A stretch of DNA of 64,000 nt from Fodinibius sp034521915 (lineage in GTDB: Bacteria; Bacteroidota; Rhodothermia; Balneolales; Balneolaceae). Position numbers and translations under genes: made by a program. Shown here piece after piece: positions 17,327 through 26,433 of this stretch. Below the pieces are notes generated by a model. It had not been told where the DNA came from. It saw only the letters and a list, made by a program, of their open reading frames with translations, and ran no database searches. The stretch spans positions 180,701 to 244,700 of the forward strand of contig NZ_JAXHLU010000016.1 of NCBI RefSeq assembly GCF_034521915.1, read 5' to 3'. The stretch's first letter is position 1, and every line of letters begins with the position of its first letter.

Positions 17327-18483
17327 TCGAAGATAGGCGGCTCTAAAAGTAAAAGCGTGAATAACGCGAGTCGGTCTAATGTTTGTTCCAGAAATATTTT
17401 TTCGTGATAGGCGTGTGCTCCTTCGCCAACGGCTCCCAGTCCGTCGATAGTGGGCGAATGTAAATTAGTGAAATTGCCGTCGGAGGCTCCGCCAGACATT
17501 CCATCCTTTAATTCCAAACCGAGCTCTTGACCTAGTTTTTGAGTAACCTCCCAGAGCTTTTCGTTGGATTTATTTTTTTCCAGCGGCGGGCGATTAATAT
17601 CCCCGGTAACTGATAACTTAATACCATCAATTTCGGGTTGAAGGTTGTATATTTGCTCTTTTATTCGTTCCCCGTCTTCTTGTGTGGGTACTCGTACATC
17701 AACAACGGCTTTACTTTTTGCTGCCACAACATTCGAGCGTTCTCCACCTTCTATTGTTCCAACATTGACGGTAATACCATTGGCCGGGTCGTTTAAACGA
17801 TAGAGTTGTTGCACAATGTGGGAGAGCCCTAAAATAGCACTTACTCCTTCTTCCGGATCCAGTCCTGCATGGGAAGGTTTCCCGTCAATAGTGACTTCAA
17901 AACCCCCAACCCCTTTTCGCTGTGTTTTAATTTTACCATCGGTGCCTAATGAGGGTTCGAGGACAAACGTTCGTTCTGCTTTTTTTGCTTCTTCAATAAT
18001 TAACTCTTTTGATTCGTCACTCCCCATTTCTTCATCCGAATTAATTAAAAAAATAGGTGGTACTGAAAGATCAAGATCCAATTGTCGAATGATCTGTATG
18101 CTCATAACCATCATCGCAAGTCCAGCTTTCATGTCATAAATACCGGGTCCAGATCCCTCATTGCCGTCAATGGAAAAAGGCATATCATTGAGGGTTCCTA
18201 TATCCCAAACAGTATCAGAATGACCAACTATTAACTGGGAAGGCTTGTTCGAATTAAAGTTTTTAGGGATACATAAAAGTTGACCTGCCGTTTTATCACC
18301 CTCGTAATGGGTTGCAGAGAAATCGAGATTTGTAAATTGTTCTGATAATATATCCCACAAGGGACCGAATGTTTCAGGCGCATCAGAAGGGGTTTCAATT
18401 TCAACCAGTGATTGGAGAACGGAACGGAAATCTGCTTTGTGCTCGCTAATATACTTACGTATCAGTCGGGCTCGATCATTCAT
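17323..18483 (-). CDS. M20-family metallopeptidase (glutamate carboxypeptidase-like)
   Basis: The 386-residue protein has the M20 dizinc pattern: His in LIVGHSDTVWD, Asp in GIYDMKAGLAM, the Glu-Glu pair in NSDEEMGSDE, a further ligand in FVLEPSLG, and a C-terminal His in GAHAYHEKI. A dimerisation insert (SHAGLDPEEGV) is present. It most resembles CPG2/carboxypeptidase G-type enzymes. No signal peptide is visible. It lies 3 bases downstream of the flavin reductase gene, so they are probably co-transcribed. Confidence 0.9.
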   Translation of the reverse strand: MNDRARLIRKYISEHKADFRSVLQSLVEIETPSDAPETFGPLWDILSEQFTNLDFSATHYEGDKTAGQLLCIPKNFNSNKPSQLIVGHSDTVWDIGTLNDMPFSIDGNEGSGPGIYDMKAGLAMMVMSIQIIRQLDLDLSVPPIFLINSDEEMGSDESKELIIEEAKKAERTFVLEPSLGTDGKIKTQRKGVGGFEVTIDGKPSHAGLDPEEGVSAILGLSHIVQQLYRLNDPANGITVNVGTIEGGERSNVVAAKSKAVVDVRVPTQEDGERIKEQIYNLQPEIDGIKLSVTGDINRPPLEKNKSNEKLWEVTQKLGQELGLELKDGMSGGASDGNFTNLHSPTIDGLGAVGEGAHAYHEKIFLEQTLDRLALFTLLLLEPPIFD

Positions 18484-18486
18484 GTT

Positions 18487-19101
18487 TTAACGCTTAAATT
18501 CTTTTGGAAATGGAAATACGTTACTTTCTTTGATGACGCTAAATCGATTGGGGTGCAAGTAGGCCAGTAAAGGATGGTCGTAGATGAGTTGTCCCTCATC
18601 AACGCCATTGCCCACTTTTCGGCTCATCTTTTTATGAACTCGTGCAGCTATAATTTCGCCGACAACCATTTCCCATTCGCCAAATTTTCCAAGCGTTTCT
18701 GTGAACTTGCATTCTAACTGAAAGTATGAGCCTTCTAAAAAATAACCTTCAATATCTTGAGCAGGAGTCGTTGGAATTTTGTCCAGCACCGGTTTTGAAT
18801 CATCTTCTTCGCGCTGCGTGGCGGCAAGGCTCGAAACCGTAAGCTGATCGGGTGTTGGATAGCTTACGGTAAATACTTTTTCTCGCTGTATGTTCCGATA
18901 GGTTTTTTTACGGGGCGTGCCCATAAAACCAAAATGATTGCTGAAACCCAGCGGCATAGCCATGTGTTTGGGAGCAAAGTTGTAGTGGCCGTCCTCTTCT
19001 TTACTGCCAATAACAAGTAACGAATGTACGGTATAGCAGCGGTTCCATACATCTTGTTCAACATCAAGTTCGACCATATCGGATTCCTGTTCTTCACTCA
19101 T
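18487..19101 (-). CDS. Flavin reductase-like FMN-binding split-barrel protein
   Basis: The 204-residue protein matches the flavin reductase-like domain: HMAMPLGFSNHFGFMGTP near residue 45, then RNIQREKVFTVSYP and YFQLECKFTETLGKFG. Members bind FMN and reduce flavin or act with a monooxygenase; no oxygenase partner is adjacent. It overlaps the STAS gene by 4 bases, giving a minus-strand run from the GNAT fusion to the M20 peptidase. Confidence 0.8.
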   Translation of the reverse strand: MSEEQESDMVELDVEQDVWNRCYTVHSLLVIGSKEEDGHYNFAPKHMAMPLGFSNHFGFMGTPRKKTYRNIQREKVFTVSYPTPDQLTVSSLAATQREEDDSKPVLDKIPTTPAQDIEGYFLEGSYFQLECKFTETLGKFGEWEMVVGEIIAARVHKKMSRKVGNGVDEGQLIYDHPLLAYLHPNRFSVIKESNVFPFPKEFKR

Positions 19102-19406
19102 AATGATTCCTCATTTGGATTTATAATATTGGGTTGCCAGCTGTCTGAAAGTTCGAGAATGTCCAGCATTTCGAAAAATACTTCGGGAGGATTTTTAAGC
19201 TGTAAATTGCGTCCATTTTGTTGCCACTCATAGAGAAAAATGATGCCTTCGGTGTCGATATAATTGCAGTCGGATAAGTCAATATCGAGGGTTTCGATTT
19301 CTTCACTGGTATGGGTTGTGATTATATTTTTTACCCAGAGATTAAAGCCGCTTCTAATTTTGACGGTTAGAGTAGCGTTTTCTCTATGAATTTTTGGAAT
19401 ACTCAT
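19098..19406 (-). CDS. STAS-domain protein (anti-sigma antagonist-like)
   Basis: The 102-residue protein has the STAS core strand-helix pattern IDLSDCNYIDTEGIIFLYEW, followed by LQLKNPPEVFFEMLDIL. In RsbV/SpoIIAA proteins the residue after the Asp is a phosphorylated Ser or Thr; here a Thr is in place (YIDTEG). Its start overlaps the 3' end of the kinase-GNAT gene by 23 bases, strong evidence of a functional pair. Confidence 0.78.
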   Translation of the reverse strand: MSIPKIHRENATLTVKIRSGFNLWVKNIITTHTSEEIETLDIDLSDCNYIDTEGIIFLYEWQQNGRNLQLKNPPEVFFEMLDILELSDSWQPNIINPNEESL

Positions 19407-20853
19407 TGGTGATAAAAGATTTTATTTGTTGTCCAAAATCAGAATGAACATCCACAAGGTCAAAATCGAAGGACGTACATATTTTCTGTAATCGCAGGTA
19501 ATCTGCATCCTGATGAAAATAGGGAGCCAGTCCGCAGTAAATGAATCCAAGACCTTCGAGCTCTTTAAGTTGTAAGGGAGTGGCTTCGTTTTCTAGCGGT
19601 AAATCCAAATAGATAGCATTGGGATTTTCCTGCTCGAGCAGACTATTTAGCATTTCTCGGAGCACTGACTTAAAATCAGGTCCATATTTGTTAACAATTA
19701 TATCCGAGGTTGAATCCGAATAATTAATTTCAAGATCAGCATCGGACTTCTCAGCTAACTTGTAGCCATTAGATTTTTTGGGTGTTATTGAAATGCCCAA
19801 CCGTTGATAAGTTTCAGTGAGTATCTGGTGGTACTTTGCAGGCAGGTATACATCCTTGGGATCATTTTCTTGAAGGGGTAATACGTCAATGACAACAGAA
19901 ACCGGTTGTGGATATTCCTCGTCAAATCCTTTAAATACGACATTGTTAGTTTCCAGAAGCATGAGCCCTGTGGAGGTAAACCCAAACTTTTGATTCACGC
20001 GCTGACTTACCGGATGGATCGTAACGGCTTTACCGTAAAGGGCTTCCAGGTTATGCTCGCGCCCAACTTTGATAAGCTGTTCCATCATATTGCTCATAAT
20101 TCCCTGTTTCCGATAATCGGGAGATACAACTGCTTCACCTACTTCAGCAATATTGGAATCCTCTTTGGGTAGGATCGCAAAATATCCCAGCGCCTCCCCT
20201 TCATCGCTTCGCGTAATAACGCCCAGTTTTTCTTTGCCGGTAAGTGTTTTTTCAATTTTTTTGGGAAAATAGAGATCTTCTTTAGTGTATGAATATTCAT
20301 ATGTTCTGTAGATCAACTTGGCAATATCTTCAGCATCAGCGGGAGTTATTTGGCTAATAGAATAAGAAACCTTAGTAGGCTCTTTTTCTGGTTCCTTGGG
20401 TTTGAGCGATCGTGAAAGCTCAATGAGTTCATCAATATCATGGATATTAACTTCTTTTCGGAGTCGAAACTCCTTCCCTTCTTTTCCCTTGTTAATAAAC
20501 AAGAAATCATCGGTGAATCTCCGTATGATGCGTAATCCCGCCCCTTCAAAATCACCATTATTAAGGGCATTTTCAGGGTTGTAACGATGCTTGTCAGGAT
20601 CAAAAGGCTCTCCTGCTTCACTGGCAATGAGCTCAATGTCAGAAAGCGTTTGACGGAAGGTAAGATCTACAAATTTATTTTCACTTTGCGGAAAGGCAAA
20701 AAGAATAATATCGGTAACCAGCTCGCTAACGGCAGTCGTAAATTTGCTGGCTTCCTGCTCCGAAAGTCCACAGTTTAAACACCAGCTATAGGCAAAATTA
20801 CAAACCGGATTGATAGCTTGTTCATCCGCAGGTATGTGAATTTGTAAATCCAT
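19384..20853 (-). CDS. RsbW-like anti-sigma kinase domain fused to GNAT acetyltransferase
   Basis: Residues 1-140 look like a GHKL/HATPase_c_2 anti-sigma kinase: FTTAVSELVTDIILFAF (N-box region), GEPFDPDKH and FEGAGLRIIRRFTDDF (G box). Residues ~165-310 form a GNAT fold with ALGYFAILP, VGEAVVSPDYRKQGIMSNMME (acetyl-CoA loop, R-x-x-G-I type) and VNQKFGFTSTG. The last ~180 residues have no clear family. With the overlapping STAS gene this looks like a partner-switching pair in which the kinase carries an acyltransferase. The target sigma factor is not in the window. Confidence 0.75.
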   Translation of the reverse strand: MDLQIHIPADEQAINPVCNFAYSWCLNCGLSEQEASKFTTAVSELVTDIILFAFPQSENKFVDLTFRQTLSDIELIASEAGEPFDPDKHRYNPENALNNGDFEGAGLRIIRRFTDDFLFINKGKEGKEFRLRKEVNIHDIDELIELSRSLKPKEPEKEPTKVSYSISQITPADAEDIAKLIYRTYEYSYTKEDLYFPKKIEKTLTGKEKLGVITRSDEGEALGYFAILPKEDSNIAEVGEAVVSPDYRKQGIMSNMMEQLIKVGREHNLEALYGKAVTIHPVSQRVNQKFGFTSTGLMLLETNNVVFKGFDEEYPQPVSVVIDVLPLQENDPKDVYLPAKYHQILTETYQRLGISITPKKSNGYKLAEKSDADLEINYSDSTSDIIVNKYGPDFKSVLREMLNSLLEQENPNAIYLDLPLENEATPLQLKELEGLGFIYCGLAPYFHQDADYLRLQKICTSFDFDLVDVHSDFGQQIKSFITNEYSKNS

Positions 20854-20896
20854 GAGGATCGAAATTTATGTTCGGCCTATTTATAATAGCTTATAA

Positions 20897-21553
20897 TTAA
20901 TGTAGCACTTCTCCAATAACAATGCCTCTGATGATTAAATAAATTCCGAAAGCGACCGCAAGATACGGGATCCAATTGTTTATGCGTTGACGCCATTTTA
21001 TAGTAATAAAGCTTGGTGCCAATGCCATTGTCATCATTGCCGGGATGGTTCCCAGCCCAAATAGTGCCATAAATATACCGCTTTGCAAGATTGATCCTGT
21101 TGTGACGGCTCCGGCCAACCCTACATATACAAAACCACATGGCAATAGACCGTTTAATAAACCAATGATGAGTAATGTGCCCATTCCCTGCTTTTTAAAT
21201 TGCCTGCGGATTCTTTGTTCAACTTTACTATAAAATTTGTTCAGGCCCAGTTTTTCTTTCCACTGTTCTGATGGTCTAATCTGAAAAAAGGCACCCACAA
21301 TAATGAGTACCCCTAAAAAGATTGATAATGACTGTTGCAAACCGGCTATATTTGCGCTGTGGCCAACTAATCCGAATAATAAACCAAGCAGGCTGTATGT
21401 GATAACCCGACCCATATTATAGAGCAGGCGTCCCCCTATCAAGCGGAGGGGAAAATCATTTTTACCGGGTAGGGCCAACGCAATGGGACCGCACATGCCA
21501 ATACAATGGAAACTACCGAAAAAGCCAATTGCCAAGGCAGACCAAATTTCCAT
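20897..21553 (-). CDS. TauE/SafE-family (UreH/DsbD-like) membrane protein
   Basis: The 218-residue protein has about six transmembrane helices and the motif FHCIGMCGP at the first helix, with PCGFVYVGL later; this paired-Cys pattern is typical of the sulfite exporter TauE/SafE-like family often found with cytochrome cbb3 assembly genes or metal handling. No cbb3 or copper gene is next to it here. It is divergent from an Rrf2 regulator, with a perfect inverted repeat 28 bases before its start. Confidence 0.8.
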   Translation of the reverse strand: MEIWSALAIGFFGSFHCIGMCGPIALALPGKNDFPLRLIGGRLLYNMGRVITYSLLGLLFGLVGHSANIAGLQQSLSIFLGVLIIVGAFFQIRPSEQWKEKLGLNKFYSKVEQRIRRQFKKQGMGTLLIIGLLNGLLPCGFVYVGLAGAVTTGSILQSGIFMALFGLGTIPAMMTMALAPSFITIKWRQRINNWIPYLAVAFGIYLIIRGIVIGEVLH

Positions 21554-21580
21554 ATAGTTTACTTTAAATCTTTTATTAAG

Positions 21581-21598
21581 TCTGAGACAGTTCTCAGA
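21581..21598. promoter_or_regulatory. Inverted repeat upstream of the TauE/SafE-like gene
   Basis: TCTGAGA-CAGT-TCTCAGA is a perfect 7-bp inverted repeat in the divergent gap to the Rrf2 gene. A half-site, AGTCTGAG, recurs near 21784 on the Rrf2 side. This is a candidate operator; no gene lies in the 310-base gap (21554-21863). Confidence 0.4.
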
Positions 21599-21863
21599 TA
21601 TATCATTTATTAAACTATTTTAAACCTTTAACATTGATTATGGATACGTAGTTTTGCTTTTTATTTAAGCTGTTTTTTAATGTCTTAATGATGTATTTTT
21701 TTACTGATTTTTATGGCAGGTTACTTAAAGGGGATCTGTGAAAGTTATTTTATAGTAGATTTTTTTTAGAAACAATGTTGATTAGTCTGAGCTTAAAGAA
21801 AATGGTTAGCTCACGTTTTTTCTAACAGGGGACTTAGGGACTACTAAATCCAATCTTTTATAT

Positions 21864-22316
21864 ATGTTATTATCAAATGCTTGTGTATATGGTTTAAGAG
21901 CTTCTGTTTATTTAGCTGCAGTTTCGGATGACTCTTATGTATCTATCAAAAAAATTAGCAGCGATCTCGATATTTCACATCACTTTTTAACTAAAGTACT
22001 GCAGCAACTTACAAGTGCAGACTTAATGGAGTCGATGAAGGGACCAAAGGGGGGAGTGCGGCTGGTAAACTCTACTGAAAATATTTCTTTGCTCGAAATT
22101 GTTGCGGCAATCGATGGGATGGATATTTTAACCGAGTGTGCGTTGGGCCTGCCCGGCTGCGGAACCGAAAAACCATGTCCGATCCACGATAAGTGGGCTG
22201 ATACGCGGGATGAAATTCGAAAAATGCTATCCAATACATCACTGCAAGATCTGGTTGATGAAGGTAAGTCTGGTAATCTGCGAATAACAGCAGATGGGAA
22301 TTTTAAATGGGTGTAA
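21864..22316 (+). CDS. Rrf2-family transcriptional regulator, probable Fe-S sensor
   Basis: The 150-residue protein matches Rrf2/NsrR/IscR: a winged helix with LDISHHFLTKVLQQL as recognition helix, GPKGGVRL as wing, and three Cys in CALGLPGCGTEKPCPIH, the usual Fe-S cluster ligands. It probably senses nitric oxide, oxidants or iron-sulfur status. The likely targets are its own promoter and the divergent membrane protein gene. Confidence 0.9.
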   Translation: MLLSNACVYGLRASVYLAAVSDDSYVSIKKISSDLDISHHFLTKVLQQLTSADLMESMKGPKGGVRLVNSTENISLLEIVAAIDGMDILTECALGLPGCGTEKPCPIHDKWADTRDEIRKMLSNTSLQDLVDEGKSGNLRITADGNFKWV

Positions 22317-22433
22317 CTAGATATTATATGGGGTAACAAGTATTCGAAATACTTCGCACATCTTCATATTCCATTCAAAGAAACGGGTTACTATTTGACC
22401 TTTAATTGTTTTACCCACTTCTAGTTTACCCAT

Positions 22434-23436
22434 ATGATTTTTATTGATAACGAAGGTATTACTGATCCACATGTAAATTTGGCTCTTGAGGAGTATGCGC
22501 TTCGGAATTTCGATTACGATCACGATTATCTGTTATTCTACATAAACGAGCCCTCAATTATTATTGGCCGAAACCAGAACACGCTCGAGGAGATCAATCA
22601 CGAATACGTGGAGGAAAAAGGAATTCACGTGGTTCGGCGTATCTCAGGAGGCGGAGCCGTATATCACGATACCGGAAACCTCAACTTCAGTTTTATTACG
22701 GATTACGATAAAAAGAGTCTTAACAACTTTGAGAAATTTACGGCCCCGATCGTGCGCGTCCTCAATAAAATGGGAGTGAATGCTGAGCTTAGCGGGCGTA
22801 ATGACCTGCAGGTTGACGACCGCAAGATATCCGGCAACGCCCAATTTTCGAGCGTAGATCGTATGTTTAGTCACGGTACCCTGCTCTTTGACAGTGATCT
22901 GGATGAGGTGACAAATGCACTGGATGTTAAGATGAGCAAAATCGAATCGAAGGGACATAAATCAGTCCGCAGCCGCGTGGCAAATATCAGTGAATTTATG
23001 GACGAAGCAATAGAAACAGCTACGTTTCGACAAAAAGTTGCTGGAAGGATTGTATGAGGATCGGGATCAGTTTAAGACGTATCATCTGACGGAAGCCGAA
23101 TGGAAAGAAGTGCATAATCTCAAGGATGAGAAGTATGGCCAGTGGGACTGGAATTTCGGAAAGTCTCCTGATTTCAATATACAGCGAACACGGCGATTTG
23201 ATGCCGGTGAAATTGATCTGCGACTGGATGTTGCTAATGGGCACATCGACAATATTAAGATTTACGGTGACTTTTTTGGCAATGAGCCGGTTGAGCAGCT
23301 CGAAAATTACTTACAGGGCGCGCGGTATGATCGGACAGAAATTGAAAACCAGATCGAACTCATAAATATAGAACAGTATTTCGGAGCGGTACCCAAACCC
23401 GAATTTATTGAACTGGTGTATGGCGCGGATGAATAA
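22434..23436 (+). pseudogene. lplA: Lipoate-protein ligase A, split by a +1 frame break
   Basis: The first frame (22434-23057) encodes the catalytic domain: IGRNQNTLEEIN, RRISGGGAVYHD, NLNFSFITDYD, and Lys in DDRKISGNAQF. The second frame (about 23036-23436) encodes the C-terminal lipoate-ligase domain (WDWNFGKSPDFNI). They would join if one A were removed from the AAAAA run at about 23029-23033. The fused protein would have a normal LplA length of about 333 residues. Alternatives are an assembly error, or true split LplA/LplB subunits as known in Thermoplasma. It attaches lipoate to 2-oxoacid dehydrogenases and GcvH. Confidence 0.85.
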
Positions 23437-23452
23437 TTAAATTTTAGATCGC

Positions 23453-24526
23453 ATGGAATCTATTTTTAAGGAACTAACCGTTGTTGAAATTGCCAGCGTT
23501 CTTGCCGGTCCCGCGGTTGGAAATTTCTTCTCTGAGCTTGGGGCAAATGTCATCAAGGTTGAGAACAAAAGAAGCGGCGGAGATGTGACCCGTCAATGGC
23601 GACAGCCGGGTGAATCATCCAAAGGACCGTCGGCCTACTTTTCTTCGGTCAATTGGAATAAGGATTCTCTGTTATTAGATCTCGGAGATACGGATGATAA
23701 GCAAAAGGTCAAAGAGCTGATCGAAAAAGCAGATATTGTGATCACTAATTTTAAAAAAGGTGATGACAAAAAGTTTGGGCTGACCTTTGATGATCTGAAG
23801 GCAATAAATCCGACCATAATACAGGGACATATTTCCGGGTTTGGGACTGAAAGCGATCGCCTTGCCTACGACCTGATCCTGCAAGCCGAAACGGGTTTTA
23901 TGTCAATGAACGGTCAACCGGATAGCCCGCCCACGAAGTTGCCACTGGCCCTGATTGATGTGCTGGCAGCGCACCAGCTGAAAGAGGGGATTTTGTGTGC
24001 ACTTCTGAAGCAAAAAGAAAATCCGAATCAAGCTTTTCGCGTGGATGTAAGTTTGTATGATAGCGCTATTTCATCTCTAATCAACCAGGCAACCAACTGG
24101 CTTATGAACGGAAACGTGCCTCAGCGAATTGGATCGCTGCATCCCAATATAGCGCCGTATGGTGAGCTCTTTGAAACTGCAGATGATCGAATGGTAACGC
24201 TGGCTATTGGAAGTGATCGCCAGTTTAGCGATCTTTGCAAAATATTAGAGAGCGAAGAGTTGGCCGAGCGGCCTGAGTATCAGCATAATGAAGCAAGAGT
24301 TGAGAACCGCCAAGAGTTATCAGATATCCTGAAAGAACATATTGGGAAATTTGAGGCCGATCTGTTTTTAGAAAAATGCCACAATAGTTTTGTGCCCGCT
24401 GCAGAAATTAAGAATCTGCAACAAGTTTTTGAATCTGAAAAAGCACAACGGTTATTATTGACGGAGGAGAAGGAGGGACGTCAAACTATACGACCAAAAA
24501 CGACCGTATTTAATATCCGCCCGTAG
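23453..24526 (+). CDS. Class III CoA-transferase (CaiB/BaiF family)
   Basis: The 357-residue protein begins with the family signature LTVVEIASVLAGPAVGNFFSELGANVIKVE. It has the NWNKDSLLLDL segment, and the catalytic Asp in AYDLILQAETG. Such enzymes move CoA between acids; the substrate is unknown. It starts 16 bases after lplA, so the two are probably co-transcribed. Confidence 0.92.
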   Translation: MESIFKELTVVEIASVLAGPAVGNFFSELGANVIKVENKRSGGDVTRQWRQPGESSKGPSAYFSSVNWNKDSLLLDLGDTDDKQKVKELIEKADIVITNFKKGDDKKFGLTFDDLKAINPTIIQGHISGFGTESDRLAYDLILQAETGFMSMNGQPDSPPTKLPLALIDVLAAHQLKEGILCALLKQKENPNQAFRVDVSLYDSAISSLINQATNWLMNGNVPQRIGSLHPNIAPYGELFETADDRMVTLAIGSDRQFSDLCKILESEELAERPEYQHNEARVENRQELSDILKEHIGKFEADLFLEKCHNSFVPAAEIKNLQQVFESEKAQRLLLTEEKEGRQTIRPKTTVFNIRP

Positions 24527-24633
24527 GGTATTCAAAGAGTTATTGATATCCTAAAAGCTGGACACTTATTTAGGATAGTTCACTCTTTTATTCGTTATAT
24601 TATAGTTACTCCTTAATTCATGTGCAGCGAATT

Positions 24634-25257
24634 ATGAAAACGTCAACCGATTTATCATCTCTTACATCTGCTCTGGAAGAAAATATGGATCTGCGGGATT
24701 TGGGCATAACCAAGCATTTTAAATCCGGCGATACGATTGTAAGTGAAGATGTACCGGTGCGATCCATCCCCATTGTTACAGCTGGGAGTGTAAAGGTGAT
24801 GCAATCTGACGATACTTACAAGGAGATGGTATTATATTACTTGCAGCCGGGTGAGACATGCATCATGTCATTTTTGGCCGGATTGTATCACGATACCAGC
24901 AAGGTTAAGGCCGTTGCCGAAGAGGAGTCAGAGGTGCTTTTTATTCCTATTGATAAAATTCACGAACTGATTCGTGAGCATCCCGAATGGCTGAACTATA
25001 TTTTCCAGATTTATCACAAGCGGTTTGAGGAACTGTTGGAAGTTGTGGATGCCGTGGCGTTTAAAAAGATGGATGAGCGCCTTCTGCAGTTTTTGCAGAA
25101 ACGATCCGAGGTGATAGAAACGGATACGCTCACGATGACACATGACCAGCTTGCTCAAGAGCTGGGAACGGCGCGCGAAGTGATATCTCGACTGCTGAAA
25201 AAGATGGAGGCTGAAGGGCTTGTCGAACTGGGAAGAAATAAGATTACCCTTGTGTGA
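24634..25257 (+). CDS. Crp/Fnr-family transcriptional regulator
   Basis: Residues ~20-130 form a cyclic-nucleotide-type beta roll (SIPIVTAGSVKVMQ, YYLQPGETCIMS), followed by a dimer helix and the winged helix TMTHDQLAQELGTAREVISRLLKKMEAEGLV. The N-terminal Cys of Fnr proteins is missing, so it does not look like a classic Fe-S oxygen sensor. The start is the ATG at 24634; a GTG 12 bases upstream is possible. It heads a block of redox genes that it may control. Confidence 0.88.
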   Translation: MKTSTDLSSLTSALEENMDLRDLGITKHFKSGDTIVSEDVPVRSIPIVTAGSVKVMQSDDTYKEMVLYYLQPGETCIMSFLAGLYHDTSKVKAVAEEESEVLFIPIDKIHELIREHPEWLNYIFQIYHKRFEELLEVVDAVAFKKMDERLLQFLQKRSEVIETDTLTMTHDQLAQELGTAREVISRLLKKMEAEGLVELGRNKITLV

Positions 25258-25323
25258 CTAATGTCACTGACATTGATTTAAAAGAGCTCTATTATAGCGT
25301 TCAAATTGAAAAACAGAAGGTTA

Positions 25324-25590
25324 ATGACTAACAATAAGATGAAACAAACGTTATTAAATAACTGGCATCCCATGCGCTGGATTGCTCTTGGCGTTGGGGT
25401 GTTATTTGTAGGCATGGGCGCCTGGCATGCCGATATGGTATCGGTGTTTCTGGGCGGATTTTTCTTGTTCCAGGCAGTAACGAATACCGGGTGCCTGTGT
25501 GGGAATTGTGCAGTACCTGCCCAGGCAACAACCGAATCCGGTGATAGCAATGTAGATGATATTGAATTCACAGAAATTAAAGAAGATTGA
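25324..25590 (+). CDS. Small membrane protein with CxCxxC motif (DUF2892/YgaP-like)
   Basis: The 88-residue protein has two hydrophobic helices (WIALGVGVLFVGMGAW and MVSVFLGGFFLFQAV) followed by GCLCGNCAVP. The pattern resembles the DUF2892 inner-membrane segment of rhodanese-linked proteins. The ATG at 25324 has AAGG five bases upstream and is preferred to a TTG at 25306. Its stop codon lies one base before the thioredoxin start, so they are translated together. Confidence 0.7.
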   Translation: MTNNKMKQTLLNNWHPMRWIALGVGVLFVGMGAWHADMVSVFLGGFFLFQAVTNTGCLCGNCAVPAQATTESGDSNVDDIEFTEIKED

Positions 25591-25591
25591 T

Positions 25592-25915
25592 ATGGCTGAG
25601 ACGACGAAAAAGAAAACGACTTTCAATGATATTATTAACGGAGAAAAGCCGGTGCTGGTAGATTTTTATACCGACTGGTGCGGTCCGTGCAAAATGATGG
25701 GGCCCATTTTGAAGGATTTGAAAAAGCGAATGGGTGATGCCATCAACATTATAAAAGTGGATGCAGAAAAGAATGCAGATGCTGCTATTAAGTATAACGT
25801 TCGCGGTGTACCGACGCTTATTCTTTTTAAAGATGGACAGATTCTGTGGCAACAGTCCGGAGTAGTGCAGGCTAAGCAACTGGAGCAGATTATTAATCAA
25901 AAAATCGGACAGTAA
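25592..25915 (+). CDS. trxA: Thioredoxin
   Basis: The 107-residue single-domain protein has the active site DWCGPCKMM (Cys30 and Cys33) and the cis-proline in GVPTLILFKDG. It lacks a signal peptide and is cytoplasmic. The ATG at 25592 is preferred to an upstream start inside the previous gene. It sits between the CxCxxC membrane protein and OsmC, consistent with a thiol-stress role. Confidence 0.95.
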   Translation: MAETTKKKTTFNDIINGEKPVLVDFYTDWCGPCKMMGPILKDLKKRMGDAINIIKVDAEKNADAAIKYNVRGVPTLILFKDGQILWQQSGVVQAKQLEQIINQKIGQ

Positions 25916-25916
25916 A

Positions 25917-26366
25917 ATGAGTGACAAAAAACACGAATACCAGGTAGATTTAGACTGGAAAGAGGATCGCGTTGGTACGCTGAGTTCCCCTGAACTTGAT
26001 GACAAGATTGAAGTGGCGACTCCGCCTCCGTTTGATGGTGGCGTAGAGGGTATCTGGTCGCCTGAACATCTATTTGTATCCTCAGTGAGCAGTTGTTTTA
26101 TGACCACTTTTGTGGCTATTGCCGATTATTCAAAACTGAAGTTTGAAAATCTGTCAGTGAAAGCCACCGGAAAACTCGATAAAGAAGATGGTAAATTTGT
26201 GGTTTCAGAAATTACCCTGAATCCTGAGCTTACCATAGCCGAGGAAAAGTTTTCTGACAAAGCCAAGCGCATTATGGAAAAGGCTGAGGAGGCCTGTCTG
26301 ATTACCCGTTCCATCAAAACAAAGATTCATTTTGAACCGAAGGTGACCATTGCGGCACTTAATTGA
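25917..26366 (+). CDS. OsmC/Ohr-family protein
   Basis: The 149-residue protein has the OsmC fold pattern: GVEGIWSPEHLFVSSVSSCFMTTF with the first redox Cys, and KAEEACLITRSIK with the second. Family members reduce organic hydroperoxides using two Cys. It begins one base after the thioredoxin stop codon. Confidence 0.9.
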   Translation: MSDKKHEYQVDLDWKEDRVGTLSSPELDDKIEVATPPPFDGGVEGIWSPEHLFVSSVSSCFMTTFVAIADYSKLKFENLSVKATGKLDKEDGKFVVSEITLNPELTIAEEKFSDKAKRIMEKAEEACLITRSIKTKIHFEPKVTIAALN

Positions 26367-26433
26367 GATTTGAGCAATAAATTTTAAATAAAATAGCAGA
26401 GATACATTCTATTTAACCTAAGAACACATAATT

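Noticed and set aside
23026..23040. Programmed -1 frameshift site in lplA at the CAAAAAG run
   Set aside because: The change needed is +1, and the A run is not in the phase of a -1 slippery heptamer. No stem-loop follows at the usual distance.
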